NCBI RefSeq assembly: GCF_030817835.1 | Contig: NZ_JAUSZR010000001.1 | Location: forward strand, 1-64,000 | Length of the DNA stretch: 64,000 nucleotides | Reading direction: 5' to 3' | Source of the DNA: Pseudarthrobacter sp. W1I19 | GTDB taxonomy: Bacteria; Actinomycetota; Actinomycetes; Actinomycetales; Micrococcaceae | Shown: piece by piece, positions 1 to 13,164 of the stretch | Layout of the letters: each line of letters starts with the position of its first letter | Numbering within the stretch: position 1 is the stretch's first letter | Made by a program: the position numbers and the translations under genes | The notes under the pieces: generated by a model | The model's input: the letters and a program-made list of their open reading frames with translations, nothing else | Told to the model about the DNA's origin: nothing | The model's database searches: none

Positions 1-260
1 TCTCGAGGTCGGGTAAGTTTGAAAAGTTGCTCCGGAGCGATCCGCGACTGTTTAGTTGTGGTGGTGCCGGGTGTGTCTGTTGTTTGAGAACTCAATAGTG
101 TGCCAAGTTTGTTGATACCAATTGTTTTAGTGATTGGTTGAATTGACCGGGCTTGTCCGCCCCTGTGGGTGGGTCTGGTTTTTACAGCTGGTTTCAAATT
201 TTGCAGCCTGGTTTCCGCGTTTTCCCGTGGTTTCTTGGTTGTGTTCGTTTTTGTTTTACT
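1..260 (+). promoter_or_regulatory. rRNA operon leader with 5' arm of the 16S processing stem
   Basis: Non-coding leader upstream of 16S. Bases 78-107 (TGTTTGAGAACTCAATAG within it) can pair with 1995-2024 downstream of 16S over about 28 of 30 positions counting G-U pairs. This is the usual RNase III-type stem that loops out pre-16S, and the same element is the conserved antitermination-like leader box of actinobacterial rrn operons. A short palindrome GCTCCGGAGC lies at 29-38. The core promoter is probably at or just beyond the left edge; I cannot assign it securely. Confidence 0.7.
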
Positions 261-5440
<5,180 letters not shown>

Positions 5441-5505
5441 ACACCCACCCCGCAAACGGATTCAAAAGCGTTTGCACCCGGGGCGGGTAAAAAGATAAAC
5501 AAGAC

Positions 5506-5539
5506 TGCTTGCGTCCACTATGTGGTTCCCAAACAACAA
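5506..5539 (+). other. 3' arm of the 23S processing stem
   Basis: This 34-base stretch is the reverse complement of 2138-2171 with three differences, and all three leave G-U pairs. The RNA can therefore pair along the full length and present pre-23S to an RNase III-type nuclease. The near-identity of the leader box and the 23S 5' arm (both contain TTGTTTGAGAACT) is a normal feature of actinobacterial rrn operons. Confidence 0.85.
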
Positions 5540-5679
5540 ACCAAACACGTTTGTTGCCGGGGAACAAAAACACAAAACTACATAACAACACCACAGCTCT
5601 GCCTAACAAGGAGAGCATGTTGTAACCACAAGATTTCCCACCCACCACGGCGCAAACCCCTGGGGGAACGGGTAGAAGG

Positions 5680-5797
5680 GTTACGGCGGTCATAGCGTGG
5701 GGGAAACGCCCGGTCCCATTCCGAACCCGGAAGCTAAGACCCACAGCGCCGATGGTACTGCACCCGGGAGGGTGTGGGAGAGTAGGTCACCGCCGGA
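5680..5797 (+). rRNA. rrf: 5S ribosomal RNA
   Basis: About 118 bases, with the standard 5S core CCCATTCCGAACCCGGAAGC at 5714 and complementary ends (GTTACGGCGG at 5680 against CCGCCGGAC near 5790). Last gene of the rrn operon, about 240 bases after 23S, followed at once by a strong hairpin. Confidence 0.96.
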
Positions 5798-5810
5798 CAA
5801 CCATTAGGTC

Positions 5811-5841
5811 GAGGCCCCAACCAATCACTGGTTGGGGCCTC
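5811..5841 (+). terminator. rRNA operon terminator
   Basis: Perfect 13-bp stem GAGGCCCCAACCA / TGGTTGGGGCCTC with a 5-base loop, 14 bases after 5S. A T-rich stretch (CCCACATTT) follows. Classical intrinsic terminator shape. Confidence 0.9.
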
Positions 5842-6309
5842 CCACATTTAAACAACCCAACCCACTGCCGGCCCCGGGCGCCTGCAGGCGCACCCAGCCG
5901 CGGCAGCACCGCCGTCGAACACCACGCGAGCTCACTAATGGCCCCCAATTGACGATCGCGCGCTCCGTTGTGGCGGCCAAACCGCCAACGCAGGCGCACT
6001 CATGGCCGCACCGCCATCGACTCCCAGTGAGGAATTGAGCGGGCGTCGCCTGGGAGGGGGCATCAACTGAGCGCGCGTCTCATGGAGGGCTGCAGGAGGT
6101 GATGGCGCTCCGGGGATGGTATCGCCGGAGGTCTGTCGAGGCCTGAGATTCGTGCCAATGAGGGCTTCAAAACCCCAAGAATCTGGTGATTAACCTCAAA
6201 AAGTCGCGGAAACACGCGGAATTTGCGGACCTGAACGGTCCTAGCTGGTAAGTTTTCGAACAGTGGCTTGTGCGCATGCCGCGTGCAGGCTCCAGAATCA
6301 TGACCGTCC
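5842..6309. other. intergenic gap before hup
   Basis: About 470 bases without a supported gene. ORFs here lack ribosome sites and protein-like composition. A short direct repeat GCAGGCGCAC occurs at 5883 and about 5990. The promoter of the HU gene must lie in the right half, but I see no hexamer pair with good spacing that I would commit to. Confidence 0.5.
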
Positions 6310-6321
6310 AGGAGGACATAA

Positions 6322-6609
6322 ATGGCTAAGAACCGTAGTGAACTTGTTGCAGAGGTAGCGGGCAAGGCCGGCACCAGCCAGGCAGCCGTCAACTCCGTCC
6401 TCGACGCACTGTTCGAGGTTTTCGAGACTTCTGTCGCCGCGGGCGAGAAGATCACCATCCCGGGCTGGCTCGCCGTTGAGCGCACCGACCGCGCAGCACG
6501 CACCGGCCGCAACCCCCAGACGGGCGAGACCATCCAGATCGCGGCTGGCCACAGCGTCAAGCTGACCGCCGGCTCCAAGCTGAAGGCTGCTGTCTCCAGC
6601 AAGAAGTAA
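6322..6609 (+). CDS. hup: HU family DNA-binding protein
   Basis: Small basic histone-like protein that binds and bends DNA in the nucleoid as a dimer. The 95-aa length fits HU exactly. Seen: the N-terminal helical part with MAKNRSELV (1-9), and the beta-arm region containing GRNPQTGETI near 63-72, the HU signature with the DNA-intercalating proline. It lacks the long Lys/Ala-rich tail of the mycobacterial HupB type, ending in LKAAVSSKK. The start is fixed by AGGAGG at 6310-6315, six bases before the ATG. It stands alone, with a strong terminator behind it. Confidence 0.95.
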   Translation: MAKNRSELVAEVAGKAGTSQAAVNSVLDALFEVFETSVAAGEKITIPGWLAVERTDRAARTGRNPQTGETIQIAAGHSVKLTAGSKLKAAVSSKK

Positions 6610-6641
6610 GCTTCTTCCTCCCGGCATCAAAACCCGGCTGG

Positions 6642-6676
6642 AAAGGGGCGGCAACCACATGGTTGCCGCCCCTTTT
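6642..6676 (+). terminator. terminator of hup
   Basis: Perfect 15-bp stem AAAGGGGCGGCAACC / GGTTGCCGCCCCTTT with loop ACAT, ending in a T run. It lies 33 bases after the hup stop. Confidence 0.9.
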
Positions 6677-6726
6677 GCTTTTAAGGCCGATTCGCGGCCC
6701 GGGCAGTGGTGACGGACAATGGATAG

Positions 6727-8880
6727 GTGCCTTCTGCCGCAAACCCCCCATCCACAACAACCCCGCCAGTTCCCGGTAAGGGAGCACCGGGGCAGGGCAG
6801 CAGTGCGCTGGGCGTCTCCAAGGGATGGCAGCTGGCCGGCCTGGGGGCACTCCTCCTGGCCCTTGTGGCAGCTCTCCTTTTTTCCGGCGCAGCGGCCGCC
6901 CGTGAGGTCTCGGATCCCGGCGCCCTGGTGCGCTGGGGCCTGCCTGTCACCAAGGCCATCCACAACGTCTCAGTGGCCACGGTCATCGGCGGCCTCATCT
7001 TCGCAGTTGGCATCCTCCCCAGAAGTCTGACCCGGCGCAACCGCGGCGAGGATAACGGCGCCGAGGGCGCAGAACATCCAGCCTTCACCCGTGCGCTGGC
7101 CATCGCCGCGGCGGCGGGTGCAGCGTGGACGCTGTCCGCGATCGCCGTCCTGGTGCTCACTTACGCTGACGTGGCAGGCCAGGCAGTCTCCGGCGACGCC
7201 CAGTTCACGCAGGCGCTGGTCTACTTCATGACGGACATTGAGACGGGCCGGGCCTGGCTCGCCGTAACCATCATCGCCGCCGTGGTGACAACAGCCCTGT
7301 TCGGCGTCAGGTCCCTGGGCGGCCTGGCGCTGACCCTGATCCTGGCCCTCATCGGCCTGGTACCCACGGCCCTGATTGGACACTCCTCCAGCTCCTCAGA
7401 CCACGAGGGTGCCATCAACTCCCTTGGCCTGCACCTGGTAGGCGTCAGCACCTGGGTGGGCGGCATCATCATGCTGGCGCTCCTGTCCGGGATCCTCACC
7501 GGCCCCAAGGCCGGCGCTTCAACTGACACCACAGAAGCAACACTCCGCAGGTTCTCCTCACTGGCCGGGTTCGCCTTCGTGCTGGTCTTCGCCTCGGGCA
7601 TCATCAACGCAAGCATCCGCATCACCAGCTGGGGCGACCTTGTTGGTTCTCCGTACGGCCAGCTGATCCTGGCCAAGTCCGCCGCCACCCTGGTGCTGGG
7701 CGGAATCGGGTTTATGCACCGGCAGTGGGTCATCCCGCAGCTGGGTGCCAGGGGTTCCACCATGTCCTCGCGCCGCGTCCTGTGGCAGCTGGTCCTGGCC
7801 GAATTCCTGGTGATGGGTGCAACGTCCGGCATCGCCGTGGCCCTGGGCCGCTCCGCACCGCCACAGCCCGCCACGTTTGCCCCCGACGCTTCACCTGCAT
7901 TCATCCTCAGCGGCTACGAGCTCCCTCCGGAGCTGACCCCCGAACGCTGGCTGACGGAATGGCGGCTCGACTGGCTGTGGATTGCCGTGGCGCTGTTCGG
8001 GCTGGCCTCCTACTTCCTCGGCGTCGCCAGAATCTACCGCCGCGGAGACAAGTGGCAGTGGTTCCGGTCGGTGAACTGGGTGATCGGCCTGCTGGTGCTC
8101 ACCTACATCACGTCCGGGCCGCCGTCGGTCTATGGCCGCGTCCTGTTCTCCGCGCACATGGTGGACCACATGGCGCTGACCATGGTGGCGCCCATCTTCC
8201 TGGTGCTCGGAGCACCCGTGACCCTGGCACTAAGGGCACTGCCGCCCCGCGCGGACGGTTCACGCGGCCCGCGCGAGTGGCTGCTGGTGTTTGTCCACTC
8301 CAGGTTCTCGCAGGTCGTCACGCACCCGATCTTCGCCGCTGCCAACTTCGCCGGCTCGATCGTGCTGTTCTACTACTCGGGCCTGTTCGGGTTCGCCATG
8401 CGCGAGCACGTGGGGCACGAGCTGATGATCCTGCACTTCCTGCTCACTGGATACATCTTCATCCTGAGCATGATCGGCACGGACCCGCTGCCGCGCCGTG
8501 CGCCGTATCCCATGCGGCTGCTGCTGCTCCTGGCCACTATGGGCTTCCACGCTTTCTTCGGCGTCGCCATCATGGGCGGGACCAACCTCCTGGCCGCGGA
8601 CTACTTCGGCAACCTGGGCCGGGCATGGGGCCAGTCCGCGCTGCTGGACCAGCAGACGGGCGGGGCCGTCGCCTGGGGCATCGGTGAGGTGCCCACACTC
8701 CTGGTGGCCATCGGCGTGGCCATCATGTGGTCGCGCTCGGACCAGCGGGAGACCAAACGCGTGGACCGGGCGGCGGACAGGAATAACGACGCCGATCTCA
8801 CCGCTTACAACGATATGTTTGCCAAATTGGCCGAACGCGACGCCAGGCTGGCCGAACGAAACAAGACGGAAGGACGCTGA
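6727..8880 (+). CDS. CopD-CtaG fusion: copper transport / cytochrome c oxidase assembly membrane protein
   Basis: Polytopic membrane protein of 717 aa with about 15 hydrophobic segments. The first half (about 30-380) is CopD-like, with TM bundles, a GLHLVGVSTWVGG motif near 235 and an RITSWGDLVGSPYG-type segment near 298. The second half (about 400-690) is a caa3_CtaG domain, with the His-bearing SAHMVDHMALT near 477 and HVGHELMILHF near 560. Such fusions are standard in Actinobacteria and are thought to deliver copper to cytochrome oxidase. The GTG start at 6727 is chosen because no better in-frame start precedes the first helix; its ribosome site is weak. The stop overlaps the next ATG (TGATG), so the two genes are translationally coupled. 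Confidence 0.88.
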   Translation: MPSAANPPSTTTPPVPGKGAPGQGSSALGVSKGWQLAGLGALLLALVAALLFSGAAAAREVSDPGALVRWGLPVTKAIHNVSVATVIGGLIFAVGILPRSLTRRNRGEDNGAEGAEHPAFTRALAIAAAAGAAWTLSAIAVLVLTYADVAGQAVSGDAQFTQALVYFMTDIETGRAWLAVTIIAAVVTTALFGVRSLGGLALTLILALIGLVPTALIGHSSSSSDHEGAINSLGLHLVGVSTWVGGIIMLALLSGILTGPKAGASTDTTEATLRRFSSLAGFAFVLVFASGIINASIRITSWGDLVGSPYGQLILAKSAATLVLGGIGFMHRQWVIPQLGARGSTMSSRRVLWQLVLAEFLVMGATSGIAVALGRSAPPQPATFAPDASPAFILSGYELPPELTPERWLTEWRLDWLWIAVALFGLASYFLGVARIYRRGDKWQWFRSVNWVIGLLVLTYITSGPPSVYGRVLFSAHMVDHMALTMVAPIFLVLGAPVTLALRALPPRADGSRGPREWLLVFVHSRFSQVVTHPIFAAANFAGSIVLFYYSGLFGFAMREHVGHELMILHFLLTGYIFILSMIGTDPLPRRAPYPMRLLLLLATMGFHAFFGVAIMGGTNLLAADYFGNLGRAWGQSALLDQQTGGAVAWGIGEVPTLLVAIGVAIMWSRSDQRETKRVDRAADRNNDADLTAYNDMFAKLAERDARLAERNKTEGR

Positions 8881-10901
8881 TGAGCGAAACCGTACGCACC
8901 CACCTCCGGGTCCGAGCCTCCGAACTGGTGGGCCGTAACTGGTTGAACACCGGCGGCAAATCCTTGGACCTCGAAGCCCTCCGCGGCAAGATCGTGCTGC
9001 TGGATTTCTGGACGTTCTGCTGCATCAACTGCCTGCACGTCCTGGACGAGCTGCGGCCGCTCGAGGAGCAGTATTCCGACGTCCTGGTCACCGTAGGCGT
9101 CCATTCGCCCAAGTTCGAGCATGAGGCGGATCCCGTGGCCCTGGCTGCCGCCGTGGAACGCTACGAGATCCACCACCCGGTCCTGGATGACCCGGAGCTG
9201 GAGACCTGGAAGGCCTACACCGCCCGCGCCTGGCCCACCCTGGTGGTCATCGACCCCGAGGGCTACATCGTGGCGCACCTCTCCGGTGAGGGCCACGCGG
9301 ACGGGCTCGCGGTACTGATCCCCGAGCTCATCGCGGAGCATGAGGCCAAGGGCACGCTGCACCGCGGGTCCGGCCCGTATGTCGCGCCGGAGCCCACATC
9401 AGGCACCTTGCGCTTCCCCGGCAAGGCACTCTTCCTGCCCGCCGGGCGCGGGTCAGCATCGGACGGAGCGGACGACGGCGGTACTGCAGCGGGTGCCGCA
9501 GCTTCCAACGGTGCCGAAAAGGGTTCCTGGCTGGTCACCGACACCGGCCACCACCGCCTGGTGGAACTGGACACCGACTTCCAAACCGTTCTCGGAACCT
9601 ACGGCTCCGGCACCAAAGGCTACGTTGACGGCCCTGCCGCCGGCGGCGACGCCACCGCCCGGTTCAACGAGCCGCAGGGCCTGGTCCTGCTGCCGGAAGA
9701 CGTGGCTGCCAAGGCGGGCTACGACGTCGTGATTGCGGACTCGGTCAACCACCGGCTCCGCGGCCTTTCGCTCACGGACGGCAAGGCCTCCACGGTGGCC
9801 GGCAATGGAGTGCAGCGCCTGCTGGAAACCGGCCCGGCCCGGGTTGACGAGGACGCCGCAGGATTCACCGGGCGCCTGAGTGAACACCCGCTGGAAGTCT
9901 CCCTGAGCTCGCCGTGGGATCTTGTGTGGTCCGGGAAGCTCAACGCCGTGGTGATCGCCATGGCCGGCACGCACCAGATCTTCAGCTTCGACCCGCTGAC
10001 CGGTGCGGTAGCCATTGTTGCCGGCAACGGACTGGAGGGGCTGCTGGACGGGCCTGCCCACGAGGCCTGGTTCGCGCAGCCCTCCGGCCTGGCCGAGGAC
10101 GCTGACGGCAACATCTGGGTGGCAGATTCCGAGACGTCAGCACTTCGCAAGCTGGTGGTTGGCGACGACGGCGCCGTCACGGTGGAATCCGCGGTAGGCA
10201 AGGGCCTGTTCGACTTCGGCTTCCGCGACGGCCCGGCCACGGAAGCCCGGCTCCAGCACCCCCTGGGCGTGACGGTCCTGCCCGATGGTTCCGTGGCAAT
10301 CGCGGATACCTACAACGGTGCCGTCCGGCGTTACGACCCCTCCAACGGTACGGTCTCCACCCTTGCCCGCGGACTGCTCGAGCCCTCGGACGTGATCGTG
10401 GACCACACGGAGTCGGCCGGCTCGGAGCCGCTGCTGGTGGTGGTGGAAGCAAACCAGCACCAGCTCGTGTACGTGCCCATCCCCAAGGAAGCACAGCAGG
10501 TGGACGAGGGCGCGTCGCAGACCCACCGGCCCAAGAGCCCGGTAGCGCCCGGCCCGCTGGAGCTGACGGTCCGGTTCACTGCCCCCACCGGGCAGAAGCT
10601 GGATGACCGCTGGGGCGATCCCACCCAGCTGAAGATTTCATCCACGCCGCCCGAGCTGCTGGTGTCCGGCGGCGGAACCTCTGTGGGACTGCTCCGGACC
10701 CTCGAACTGTCCTCCGACGTGCCCGAAGGTATCCTGCACATCACGGCCCGCGCCGCGGCATGCGACGGCCCGGAAACCGAGGACGGCGAGATCCCGGACC
10801 ACGCGGCCTGCCACCTCTACCAGCAGGACTGGGGCATCCCGGTGCTGCTCCAGGCCGACGGCGATACTGAGCTGGTGCTGGACCTGCGCGGCATGGACTG
10901 A
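8880..10901 (+). CDS. thioredoxin-like / NHL-repeat protein
   Basis: 673 aa, NHLRC2-like architecture. The N-terminal thioredoxin/TlpA-like domain (about 15-160) carries a redox CxxC in FCCINC (Cys48 and Cys51, with an extra Cys47). It is followed by an NHL beta-propeller whose blades end in motifs such as DTGHHRLVELD, ADSVNHRLRGL, ADSETSALRKL and ADTYNGAVRRYD. A C-terminal beta domain closes the protein. No signal peptide is visible, so it is probably cytoplasmic. It starts inside the stop codon of the CopD-CtaG gene, which hints at a redox role linked to metal or oxidase assembly; that link is inference. Family members are annotated only as NHL repeat proteins. Confidence 0.85.
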   Translation: MSETVRTHLRVRASELVGRNWLNTGGKSLDLEALRGKIVLLDFWTFCCINCLHVLDELRPLEEQYSDVLVTVGVHSPKFEHEADPVALAAAVERYEIHHPVLDDPELETWKAYTARAWPTLVVIDPEGYIVAHLSGEGHADGLAVLIPELIAEHEAKGTLHRGSGPYVAPEPTSGTLRFPGKALFLPAGRGSASDGADDGGTAAGAAASNGAEKGSWLVTDTGHHRLVELDTDFQTVLGTYGSGTKGYVDGPAAGGDATARFNEPQGLVLLPEDVAAKAGYDVVIADSVNHRLRGLSLTDGKASTVAGNGVQRLLETGPARVDEDAAGFTGRLSEHPLEVSLSSPWDLVWSGKLNAVVIAMAGTHQIFSFDPLTGAVAIVAGNGLEGLLDGPAHEAWFAQPSGLAEDADGNIWVADSETSALRKLVVGDDGAVTVESAVGKGLFDFGFRDGPATEARLQHPLGVTVLPDGSVAIADTYNGAVRRYDPSNGTVSTLARGLLEPSDVIVDHTESAGSEPLLVVVEANQHQLVYVPIPKEAQQVDEGASQTHRPKSPVAPGPLELTVRFTAPTGQKLDDRWGDPTQLKISSTPPELLVSGGGTSVGLLRTLELSSDVPEGILHITARAAACDGPETEDGEIPDHAACHLYQQDWGIPVLLQADGDTELVLDLRGMD

Positions 10902-10920
10902 CTCGCCGTACTTACCTCGA

Positions 10921-10965
10921 AAAGGCTGCCGCCCGTGACTGAAGCGTCACGGGCGGCAGCCTTTT
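10921..10965 (+). terminator. terminator of the CopD-CtaG / NHL operon
   Basis: Perfect 19-bp stem, AAAGGCTGCCGCCCGTGAC with its complement at 10946-10964, six-base loop, then TTTT. Twenty bases after the NHL gene stop. Confidence 0.93.
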
Positions 10966-10998
10966 GGCATGGCCGCGATTCCTGCGCCTTGAGTTTTC

Positions 10999-11051
10999 GG
11001 GGCTTGGCACCGGCAAAAGCCCCAAAAGCGTGCCCTGCGTGACGGCATTGG
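10999..11051 (+). repeat. copy 1 of a 53-base intergenic direct repeat
   Basis: Begins GGGGCTTGGCACCGGC and ends TGCGTGACGGCATTGG. A second copy at 12004-12057 matches at most positions, with the last 21 bases (from GTGCCCTGCG) nearly identical. Both copies can fold a small hairpin around the ACCGGCAA loop. The two copies bracket the DUF559 gene. Probably a member of a dispersed intergenic repeat family; that is inference. Confidence 0.65.
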
Positions 11052-11112
11052 ACAGCGCGAGTGTCCACATAGCGCGGATTGCCGCTGCCCAACGCGGGCT
11101 GATGCAGCCACC

Positions 11113-11940
11113 ATGGCCCCCATGGACATCTCAAAAGCCTTAGAGCACTGCGGCGGCGCCGCCCGCCGGCCCGTACTCGCCCGGCTTGGTGTGGATGATG
11201 CAGCCCTTCGCCGGGCTGTCCGCGGCGGCCTTTTGCAGCCGGAGCGCGGACTCTATGCGCTTCCGACGGCGTCTCCGGAGCTGGTTGCGGTGCTGCGGAA
11301 CCGGGAACTGCTGACGTGCTCCAGTGCTGCGTCACACTACAGCCTCTGGTGCCTGCCGTCTGCGGGACCCCGCCATGTATATCACCGGAGGGAAGAGGCT
11401 GTCAGGGGCGAGGCTGTCCACCACGCCGGACTGCTGCTTCCGCCTGGCACAATCCGTCCAGTTGCGGCCCTGGCCGATGTCCTGATTCATGCCCTGCGTT
11501 GCCTGCCGTTTGCTGAGTCCTTGGTCATGGTTGAGTGCGCTGTGGGGAGAGGAGACATGACCGTTGAGTTCCTTCGCCAGCGGCTTCCGGGCCGGCGCAA
11601 CGGCAAGGCGAGGGCTGTCCTGCAGTGGGTGGACCGGGGTGCGGACTCCCTCCTTGAAACGCTGGCGCGGACGTACTTCCGTCAGGCAGGTATCGCCGTT
11701 CAACCGCAGGCCTACCTGGAGCGGGTGGGGTACGTTGACCTGCTGCTGAATGGGTGGCTGGTGGTTGAGCTGGATGGCAGGCACCATGCCGACTGGAACC
11801 AGGTCAAAAGGGACCACCGGCGGAACAACGAGTCGGTGCTGCAGGGATATACGGCGCTCCGGTATTACTACGCTGACGTGGTGCACACGCCCGAAGCCAT
11901 GGTCAGTGAAGTCTTGGCCGTGCTCGGGCGGCGGCGGTAG
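11113..11940 (+). CDS. DUF559 / Vsr-like endonuclease-domain protein
   Basis: 275 aa. The N-terminal half resembles the winged-helix N domain of AbiEi-type antitoxins (GLLQPERGLYALP near 38, then SAASHYSLWCLP). The C-terminal part (about 175-270) is a DUF559, very-short-patch-repair-like nuclease fold, with VDLLLNGWLVVELDGRHHAD; the acidic VELDG and the following basic helix are the expected catalytic and binding elements. Such proteins are very common in Arthrobacter, often in several copies, and their cellular role is not settled. No good ribosome site is seen; ATG 11122 (residue 4) is an equally possible start. The gene is bracketed by a 53-base direct repeat. Confidence 0.8.
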   Translation: MAPMDISKALEHCGGAARRPVLARLGVDDAALRRAVRGGLLQPERGLYALPTASPELVAVLRNRELLTCSSAASHYSLWCLPSAGPRHVYHRREEAVRGEAVHHAGLLLPPGTIRPVAALADVLIHALRCLPFAESLVMVECAVGRGDMTVEFLRQRLPGRRNGKARAVLQWVDRGADSLLETLARTYFRQAGIAVQPQAYLERVGYVDLLLNGWLVVELDGRHHADWNQVKRDHRRNNESVLQGYTALRYYYADVVHTPEAMVSEVLAVLGRRR

Positions 11941-12003
11941 CTGGCTGCGTGTCACTGGGAGCACGCTTTTGAAGCCGCCCACACCACGAAACCCCTGATT
12001 CCC

Positions 12004-12057
12004 GGGGCGGGCTACCGGCAAGAGCCCTGAAAGAGTGCCCTGCGTGACGGCATTTGG
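12004..12057 (+). repeat. copy 2 of the intergenic direct repeat
   Basis: Partner of 10999-11051: GGGGCGGGCTACCGGCAAGA, then GTGCCCTGCGTGACGGCAT. It sits between the convergent DUF559 gene and the membrane-protein gene that ends at 12103. Confidence 0.65.
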
Positions 12058-12102
12058 TCTGCAGGCAGACTGCAAAAACTGGGCCAGTGTGGCGCGAAAA
12101 GC

Positions 12103-13095
12103 CTAGAAGCTCAGGAGCGGCGTGACCTTGATGGCGTCCCCGGAGACGTCCAGCCGGGTGGTGAAGCTGAAGTCCACCTCTTCGTCCAGGGGGTACCAGG
12201 CGCCGGTGAACAGGTTCTGCTGGAGGGCCTCCACCTTGGCCTTGCCGTCCAGCGGCGCCACCACCCACCGCCCGTCGAACGGTTCGATAGAGACGTTGGG
12301 GTACTCCGTTACGGACCACTTGATGGTGCCGTCCTGCACCCTGTTGTTGCTGGCGTAGTAGAAGGGGCAGTCCGGCTGCAGCTTCTGTTCCTTGACCGCC
12401 TGGGCAGCGCAGCCGTCCAGGAATTCCTTGACCTTGGCCGTCACGTCCTTCTTCAGGTTGTCCGTGGCCTGGGTCAGCAGGTTGAGCGGGGCCACCGGGG
12501 CGTCGCGGGCGGTAACGGTGGCTCGGGTGGCAGGAGCCGAGAAGTACTCGCCATTGACAGTGGCCTCGTACTCGCCGGGATAGAAGACCGCGAAAGAGTT
12601 CCGGCCATTGGGCATATTGACGTCAACACCGTTGACCGTGGCCTCGGGGGAATTGACTACCGAAACGTCAACAGTCGGCAGCCGGGACGGGACAAAAGCC
12701 CAGGTGTTGAAGAAGATCCACTCGGTTCCGGTCTTCTGCAGCAGGAACTCGGTGCGGAGGCGGCTGCCGTCAATGGTGTACTCCATGGGCACCATTACCT
12801 GGCCGCCTGGACGTTCCTCGGCCTCGCCGACGCTGACATTGGCCAGGCGCGAGGCAGCTGTCTGCAGCGCCGTTCCGTCCAGCATGGCGGCGTTGCTGGG
12901 CGGCACCGTGGCCCGCAGGAGGCCCAGCGCCTTGCCGCCGTCCCCGCCCTGCAGCGCGTCCAGATACTCGCGCACCGGCTGCTGCGGACTGGCCACGGTA
13001 TTGTTCACCACGTTCACCGCAACCACGGCAGCGGCCACGGCAAGCATGAGGCCCAGCAGCCATCCGGCCGCTATCCTCACCAACGCTTGACTCAT
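12103..13095 (-). CDS. conserved membrane-anchored protein, function unknown
   Basis: 330 aa from the ATG at 13095 (MSQALVRIAAGW). An in-frame TTG at 13122 would add nine residues but has no ribosome site; the ATG follows GAAAG at a workable distance. One N-terminal hydrophobic helix (about residues 8-30) anchors a long extracytoplasmic part. That part has repeated beta-rich segments (DVSVVNSPEATVNGVDV, YEATVNGEYFSAP), suggesting repeated domains of the kind seen in actinobacterial zinc-ribbon/anchored proteins. Two cysteines (DGCAAQ, PDCPFYY) could form a disulfide. I do not recognise a specific function. It reads in the same direction as the HerA-like gene upstream, about 70 bases away. Confidence 0.75.
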   Translation of the reverse strand: MSQALVRIAAGWLLGLMLAVAAAVVAVNVVNNTVASPQQPVREYLDALQGGDGGKALGLLRATVPPSNAAMLDGTALQTAASRLANVSVGEAEERPGGQVMVPMEYTIDGSRLRTEFLLQKTGTEWIFFNTWAFVPSRLPTVDVSVVNSPEATVNGVDVNMPNGRNSFAVFYPGEYEATVNGEYFSAPATRATVTARDAPVAPLNLLTQATDNLKKDVTAKVKEFLDGCAAQAVKEQKLQPDCPFYYASNNRVQDGTIKWSVTEYPNVSIEPFDGRWVVAPLDGKAKVEALQQNLFTGAWYPLDEEVDFSFTTRLDVSGDAIKVTPLLSF

Positions 13096-13164
13096 CTGCA
13101 CTTTCAATACGTTACCTGCCAAGCGCCCGACGACGGCAGTTGAGTCAGCTGCGCGCGGTACCTC

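Noticed and set aside
7725..8687. 320-aa plus-strand frame inside the CopD-CtaG gene
   Set aside because: Shadow in an alternative frame of a high-GC gene; composition rich in Arg, His and Pro and no family likeness.
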